The position numbers and the translations under genes were made by a program. A stretch of 64,000 nucleotides of DNA from Aphanomyces cochlioides (taxonomy: Eukaryota; Oomycota; Saprolegniomycetes; Saprolegniales; Verrucalvaceae). A model generated the notes under the pieces. It was not told the origin of the DNA, did no database searches, and saw only the letters and a list, made by a program, of their open reading frames with translations. The number at the start of each line of letters is the position of its first letter. The first letter of the stretch is position 1. Location of the stretch: NCBI GenBank assembly GCA_019828595.1, contig JAHQRK010000009.1, forward strand, positions 744,001 through 808,000, given 5' to 3'. Below are positions 58,148 to 64,000 of this stretch, one piece after another.

Positions 58148-59711
58148 TTACTCGATTCCTTCAGAAATTTCCACCATGCTTTCTTCACTTTGAATAGGCA
58201 GCATTCTCTTGGTTGTGCCAATATAGATTCCTCGTTTCACCGATGAGTCAAATTCGTTTGGAACGTTGTCCAAGACTTGGTTGAGCGCAACAGTAGCTCG
58301 ATAGGCCATGACGAAATGCATCCACTTTGCTCCAAGGGTGTGTTTTTGAAAATGAGGAAGTGTTTCCCTGAGTAATTTTGCCGTGATGGCGTCAAAGAGG
58401 ACATCGTAATAAGTTGAGTCGCTGTGAATTTCTTCAGGGCGAATGGTGTACTTTGATGTTGATGCAAATGCAATCTGGTATCGTTTCCAAACGGACTCTG
58501 GAAGAGCCGAGTGCACAGAGAGCGGAGCGTGCTCGGCCAAATGCTGCTCGTAAATTTCATAAGTTGTCATGTGGTCTTCGGCGTCGAGTCGAAAAGCTAC
58601 GATGGCTTTCCATGCGACAACGCACTCGTACATAAATTCGAGTTTGGCAAATTCGCAAAATGCGTCGTATCCTTCCGGGGTATGCAAGTAAGCATCTAGT
58701 ACTGCTGCTGTGCCGTGAAGAACTTGCGCGTCATGTGCAGGGTCATAATCCATAGATCGCCACACGGGCTGTACAATATGAATCCACAAAAATGCGTGCG
58801 CTGTGATCAAGCAAGCGTAAAGATCAAGGGCATACTCTTGAACTACATCAGTGTCGGAGTAATACATGGCTGGTATCGTAAAGCAGAAAACTAGAGCAAT
58901 GTAAGACATGTTGACAATATTAGAGGCGTACGGAATGCAACCACACGACTGCTTGTTCGAAAGGAGCCACCAATGTTGAAATTGTCCAAGTCATGGTTGA
59001 GATGACAGGACAAGATTATAGACAAGAGAAACAATATGCAGAATTCGGCGCTGTAGCAAATGAGAACCCCTCGCCCTTGGCCACTGGGGCAATAGTCGAG
59101 ATTGTTTGATTGAATCGTGACCAAGATGATGAATGGAGTGTTCCAAAGTATGGTCGTAACTATCCAAGCAATCACCGATGCTCGTGGACTCAAGAAAGCT
59201 CGTAGCCGCTTGAGCGATCGTGAGTGGACGCCTTTGTTCTCGGTGTAAGCCACTGTGAGCTCAGTGAGGCGAAACGTTAAGACAACCTACACGTTGAAAT
59301 AGCAAATTGACGAAGTACAAGTCGTACCCGCAGCTTGGCCAAGAGGAACCCGATAAATGAGAATTGTAGTGGCAGGCTAGTGTGGACATGAGCTCAATTT
59401 CGGTTCCCCCAGATGACGTACCCGGTGAATAAAGTGAGTGTAGTGCATGGAATGTCATCCCCATACAGAGTTGTGACGCATCTTGCAGTGATGAACAATA
59501 TCATGGAGGCAGCCGTGAATCCCATCTCGCGTGGATTTCGATATCGAATTGCAGGTTTGTGGCGGTTCCAGCCATACAGCAACAGCGCAATGGGCGCATA
59601 AAAGCTCAAGCCAAAGACAATGTAGACGAGGAGTTCTGACTTTTCATTCAAGTCCACCGTGGGCTGGGCCTTCCCCGAGACGAGTGTCGTCGGGACCTCG
59701 GTGGTAGCCAT
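58148..59711 (-). CDS. 7TM-RGS fusion protein A
   Basis: Four exons: 59711-59422, 59376-59328, 59286-58932 and 58890-58148, giving 478 residues. A seven-helix membrane domain (LLVYIVFGLSFYAPIALLLYG first; FCFTIPAMYYSDTD near the end) is followed by an RGS domain: HTPEGYDAFCEFAKLEFMYECVVAWKAIVAF, YEIYEQHLA, then FDAITAKLLRETLPHFQKH. RGS domains speed GTP hydrolysis by G-alpha. A 7TM-RGS fusion is known from plant AtRGS1, so a receptor-like G-protein regulator is the likely role. Exon 2 is only 49 nt and is needed to keep helix 3 (GLPLQFSFIGFLLAKLRVVL); without it the frame appears broken. The tail has KRMLPIQSEES. Oldest-looking member of the array. Confidence 0.82.
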
Positions 59712-60008
59712 ACGCAGTGGCTATTTTTGGCACACGGAGCTACTTGATATTTCACACAGGCTAATTTTAGCTGACAGTCATGACATTTTCCAAAGAAATC
59801 TTGCGTAGAGAAGTGAGGCGTGCAGAAATTACCAAAAATCATTTCCCATCTTCATTGACTTGAAGCGATGCCAAACTGAATAATTGCCATGAGTGTGAAC
59901 CACGACATCAAAGTCTTCTTTAAGCTCTACATATTTTCAAGGCATCAAGTGATTGAAGAGTGAATACTGACTCCTGAGTTAATGGAATCTTAGACTTAGT
60001 CGTATGAT

Positions 60009-60266
60009 CTAGTTCAATCGTTTCAGGAACTGTGTGATGATATAGCGAGATGCATTAATCATTTTGAATGCTGCGTATCGACAAACAATAAAGTTTGAGC
60101 TAGAAGGGTCCCATCGAAGCTCAGAGCGTACCGCAGTCGCAAGCTCCAACAACTTCTTGAAGTTGGCTGTCGCTAAACCTTTTTCGAGTACGGGATTAAA
60201 CTCAAGAATACGTGTCGAAGCTTTTGATTTTGATTGCGCATTAGAATAGGCTCGTTTTAAGTCCAT
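60009..60266 (-). CDS. Small uncharacterised ORF downstream of 7TM-RGS B
   Basis: 85 residues from ATG 60266; the frame is open further upstream to the end of the neighbouring gene. Composition is protein-like: FNPVLEKGLATANFKKLLEL, VRSELRWDPSSSNF, then IITQFLKRLN. No known domain. It could be a separate small gene or an alternative last exon of the 7TM-RGS gene, whose stop lies at 60300-60302. Confidence 0.3.
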   Translation of the reverse strand: MDLKRAYSNAQSKSKASTRILEFNPVLEKGLATANFKKLLELATAVRSELRWDPSSSNFIVCRYAAFKMINASRYIITQFLKRLN

Positions 60267-60299
60267 CTCCCTTTGATTTCTCCAGCCTTCAATCAACGG

Positions 60300-61997
60300 T
60301 CATCGATTAATATTCGTGATGCTGCTGGAACTGTTTCTGCGCTGGGGAGCCATATCTGGTGAGTGATAAGGTTGGTCAGAACTATCGCAGCTATCGTCGT
60401 CGCTTGCGATGGGGAACAAGCGGCCATTGGTTTTGATGGACGTAAGAGATGTCTTTTTGAGAGTTTGAGTGGTTGTCGCGGTCTTGAGAACAAACGCATC
60501 GGGCTGCAGTAGAGTCTCGAGTGCATTCTTGACGATATTTTGGGTTAAAAAATTGCGCCATCCCACGCCAAGAGGATGTCGTTGATATCGTGGCAATGCT
60601 TCCGTAAGAATTTGCTCCCGGAGTACCCTCAAGAGGGGATCAAAGTATTCGCGATTGATGCCGTCATCTGATCCAGGTTGGACATTGTATTTATGATTGG
60701 CAGCAATCATAACAGCAAATCGACTAAGCAGTTCTGGTCGAACAACATTGTTGAGAGACAAGGGAGCTCTTGGGGCGATATGCTTTTGATAAATTTCCAC
60801 GACAGACAAATGACCTTCGACAGCCTGGCGATAGTCCATGATGTGCTTCCAAGCAACGACAGTCTCATACATAAACTCAGACTGGGCGAACCACGAAAAA
60901 TCACGAAAGCCATCAGGTGTCGCCAAGTACATATGAAAGAGAGCGACTTTGCTATCGCCGCCAACAGAACCTCTTGACTTCATTGGATCGACGGAATAGT
61001 GTTTACACCAGCCAACGTTACGAAGTGGCAGGAGGATATGAATGCAAATAAAGATGTGGCCAAGGGAAGCGTCAACCATGACGTTGAGACGATATTGTGC
61101 CATCGTGTCGGAAAAGAGGACATACATTGGAAAGTATACAGAGTAGACTACAAACGCTCAATTTAGATAAAATGGACCAGAGATTCGTACTGAACAAAAA
61201 GACTCGGGCACTTCGTTGAAAATCATCGCGCAGACCAAAATTGTCAACCACTCGACTCAATCCAAACGAAAGCGTGAACGTCAAAAGAATCGAAATTCCA
61301 AGTTCAGCATAAAGAAACATAGTTGCTGCTTTCGCTGAACCGATGGGGCAGATCGTGGGGTCGCAAGGGTCGTAAGGGGCTGTGAGTAGAATCCAAAAAA
61401 GCGGTGCATTGCCAAGACTGTGAAAGATTAGTCGAGGAATCGATGTCCACTTCAACTGTCGAAAGATGATGCGGAGCATTGCCATTTTGGCTTGTCCACC
61501 TTGTTTGAGCTCAGCATGGGCGACCATGAGCTCTGTCAAGTTAAAAGTGATGATGACCTAGGAATTTGAGGTTCACTGGATGGTTCATAGATGTACGCAC
61601 CTTCAGTTGAGCAAAAGCAAAGGCAAATACGGTGAAATGAAGGGGAATGCTTCAATTGACGGAATGGTTAGCGGATTCAAACTAGGATTACATACCCAAG
61701 CGAAAGATAGCGCAGTGAACACGACATCTTGTCAACGAATATCGCATTTAAGCATCGCATAGTGCTATAGATAAATGCACATGTAGCAGCAATGACCACG
61801 TCCACAGGACTCCGGAAACGAATTGTCGGATTGTTACGGTGCAAAAAGTAATAGACAATTGCGACTGGGGCATAAATACCAGCTATAACGAATGCCACGA
61901 GGGTAAGTTGGACGATACGATCTATGGGAATCGAGATGGGGGCACTTGTGCTGTTGGATCCAGTCGGCGGGAAGCAGCCAGACCTGTTGACGGACAT
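60300..61997 (-). CDS. 7TM-RGS fusion protein B
   Basis: Four exons: 61997-61696, 61649-61601, 61557-61192 and 61148-60300, giving 521 residues. Intron positions and phases are identical to gene A, including the 49-nt second exon (IPLHFTVFAFAFAQLK), so the genes are duplicates. Helix 1 is IVQLTLVAFVIAGIYAPVAIV. The extracellular loop has DPCDPTICPIG, with cysteines that could form a disulfide. The RGS domain holds ATPDGFRDFSWFAQSEFMYETVVAWKHIMDY, IYQKHIAPRAPLSL and LREQILTEALPRYQRHPLG. The Ser-rich tail (KKTSLTSIKTNGRLFPIAS, DDDSCDSSDQ) looks phosphorylatable. Start chosen at 61997 (MSVNRS) to match gene A; an ATG at 62033 is also in frame. Confidence 0.82.
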
Positions 61998-62943
61998 CAA
62001 TTGAAAACAGTCCAGAAATAGAATTCGTTTCATCCCAGCACATATGAACCACCCAGTTGTGCTCGACCTTGGAATGAAGAGTTATTCGAGTTCAAACGAC
62101 AGAATACTGTATATACCGCCAAAGAATTCCATGCAATATGCAAATTCTGTTCATGACAGAGGTATAATTGTGACTAAGTCTGGTGGGTGCTGTCGACCAC
62201 TGTTAACTTGTTTTTTGTACCGCTGATTCCGTCATCCGAGAGACCAATGTGAACGATCGAACCTTCGCTGCAGCTATATCGACTTGCTCTTGCGGCACGA
62301 GGAACCACTTCCAGTTTGTCAAGAGGCAAATTTCACCTGGTGTCATTGCATTGGTAAATCAATTCTGGTGCACCGACAGGCATTCAAAAATGGCCAACAC
62401 CACGAATTGATGCCGTAGGGGGAATTCTGAAGTTGCGTAAGATGGAGCATACATTGTCAACAATGTTGTGGAATGTCACTGAATGCAGAACCACATTGAC
62501 GTGAATCCTAGCTGAGATGGGATTCTATCATTCTGCTGCACTAATATTCACAAGGAAAGAAAGGTGTACTTCAGAAGATTTAATCCGCTTACAACTTTCG
62601 TGGAATACGATGGTGGACTCTTCAATGCTGATCTTATTACGTCGTCGGCGCGTTGACTTGTTCTTATATTCAACGCAGTTGGACATAACTATTGAATTAA
62701 CGACTATGATGCAGAGAAAAATTCGTTAGGCTCAGCTCCGATGTATAAGTCTCAACTTGAGCATCGCGTTCAAGTCAAAAAATAGTTCCAGATCTGACCA
62801 AGCACTGAACCATTCGTCTTGCGACACGGAAAGAGGGATTTCGCAATTGGATTAATTTAAACTCGAAAAGGTATTCCAAAGTTGCTGGTTCGCTTGCGCT
62901 GGCTGAAGATCAACAAAGGAGCTTGCGAGTGTATATGTGTTAA
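61998..62943. other. Interval between 7TM-RGS B and C
   Basis: About 950 bp containing the 5' region of gene B and the 3' flank of gene C. Short ORFs only; none has a domain. Confidence 0.4.
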
Positions 62944-64000
62944 TCACTTGCAGTCAATCATCGACTGTTGTTTGTGAGGCTGCTTGTGCTGTTTCTGTGC
63001 TGAAGACATATCAGGTGAATAGAAATGCTGGTCAGATCCATCGACGCTCTCTTCTTCACTAATAATGGGGTGCAATCGGCCATTGCATTTGATAGAAGGG
63101 AGGGATGTTTTTTTGACGACTTGAGGTGCAGCCACAGCCTTAGGAACTGGCATATCAGGCTGTAGGGTAGTCTCGAGCGTATTTTTGACGACATGTTGGG
63201 TTAAAAAATTGCGCCATCCCATGCCAAGAGGATGCTGCTGATACCGAGGCAATGCTTTGGCAATAATTAAGTCCCGCAGAATTTTCAAGATAGGATCGAA
63301 ATATTTTCGATTGAGCTCGCCATCAGATCCTGGCTGGGCATTGTATTTGTGGTTGGCAGCAATCATAACAGCAAATCGAGGATGTAATGCTGATGGTACA
63401 ACATTGTCTAGAGAGAGAGGTGCACTGGGTGCAATGTGCTTTTGGTATATCTCAAAGACAGATAGATGACCTTCCACGTCTTGGCGATAGTCCATGATGT
63501 GTTTCCAAGCAATGACACTCTCATATATAAACTCAGACTGAGCAAACCACGAGAAATCTCGAAATCCAGCAGGCGTTGCCAAGTACATGTGAAAAAGGGC
63601 AACTTTGCTATCACCCACCACTGAACGTCTGGCTCTGCCTTGGTCGGCGGCATGGCGTTTTAAGCAATCAATATTGCGAAGAGGGAGAAGGATGTGAATG
63701 CCAATAAAGATGTGGCCTAAAGCAGCATCGACTATTACGTTGAGTCGATATTTTGCCATCGAGTCGGTAAAGAGGACAATCATGGGAAAGTATATCGCAT
63801 AAACTACAAAAGGTCAAGTTCGACAAAGTGTGCTCGGGGATTCTTACGTAACAAAAAGATACGACCACTCCGTTGGAAATCGTCTCGGAGACCAAAATTG
63901 TCAACCACTCGACTTAATGCGAATGACATTGCAAAAGTCAAGCTTGCGTTATACCAAATTCACCGTAGAGAAACATAGTAGCTGCTTGTGCTGAACGAAC
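62944..64000 (-). pseudogene. 7TM-RGS fusion protein C, partial, with a frameshift
   Basis: Exon 4 (63803-62944) is closest to gene B: FMIV/MIVLFTDSMAKYRLNVIVD, the RGS domain (ATPAGFRDFSWFAQSEFIYESVIAWKHIMDY, IYQKHIAPSAPLSL, LPRYQQHPLG) and the tail KKTSLPSIKCNGRLHPIIS. Exon 3 ends at 63848 in the same phase as gene B and has SRVVDNFGLRDDFQRSGRIF. Upstream, QAATMFLYGEFGI aligns with gene B, but between these pieces one base is missing near 63940-63947, giving TGA at 63940-63938 on the minus strand. The frame is therefore broken within the membrane domain, unless the base call is wrong. The N-terminal exons lie beyond the window edge. The RGS half is intact and could still be expressed from an internal start. 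Confidence 0.65.

Noticed and set aside
59376..59464. Apparent frameshift in the first 7TM-RGS gene near helix 3
   Set aside because: Two short introns around a 49-nt exon (59376-59328) restore the frame, and gene B has the same exon with the same phases.

Overview
The window is eukaryotic nuclear DNA, most likely from an oomycete (Saprolegnia/Aphanomyces/Achlya-type). This is inferred, not proven. The signs are dense genes with many 36-55 nt GT-AG introns (often GTACG...TAG), very short intergenic gaps, flagellate genes (CEP131), a chromodomain Gypsy element, 7TM-RGS fusions and a secreted Cys-rich/mucin GPI-type protein. I see no tRNA, rRNA or CRISPR.

Layout. 1-34 kb is a compact housekeeping block: the 3' end of an unknown gene; a KICSTOR SZT2-like giant protein (-); the TFIIH/CAK subunit MAT1 (-); an OB-fold/zinc-ribbon protein resembling shieldin SHLD2 (+); a long IQ-motif protein (+); a glutamate dehydrogenase homologue that has lost its catalytic residues (-); PEX11 (+); a bromodomain-NET (BET-type) protein (-); a Kelch membrane protein with a huge Lys/Asp tail (-); a CCR4/Angel/PDE12-type nuclease (+); CEP131 (+); a membrane-anchored NAD-sugar epimerase (+); and RPB11 (-). 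Several divergent pairs share 100-250 bp promoters with CCAAT boxes.

34-55 kb is accessory and rich in mobile DNA. It holds two DNA transposons 73 bp apart (36216-37661 with 39-bp terminal inverted repeats; 37735-39643 with perfect 26-bp inverted repeats and a DDE transposase). Next come three copies of an unrecognised roughly six-pass membrane protein: the first intact, the second and third broken by small indels. Between the two broken copies sits a 6.5 kb chromoviral Gypsy element with identical 343-bp LTRs, a CGTGT target duplication and damaged reading frames. A small Harbinger-like remnant follows at about 54.6-55.5 kb.

55-64 kb carries a secreted Cys-rich/Ser-Thr-rich surface protein and a head-to-tail array of three 7TM-RGS genes, the last running off the window and frameshifted. 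These are predicted regulators of heterotrimeric G-protein signalling.

Exon joins were worked out by eye from GT-AG sites and continuity of homology; where a join is uncertain the entry says so.
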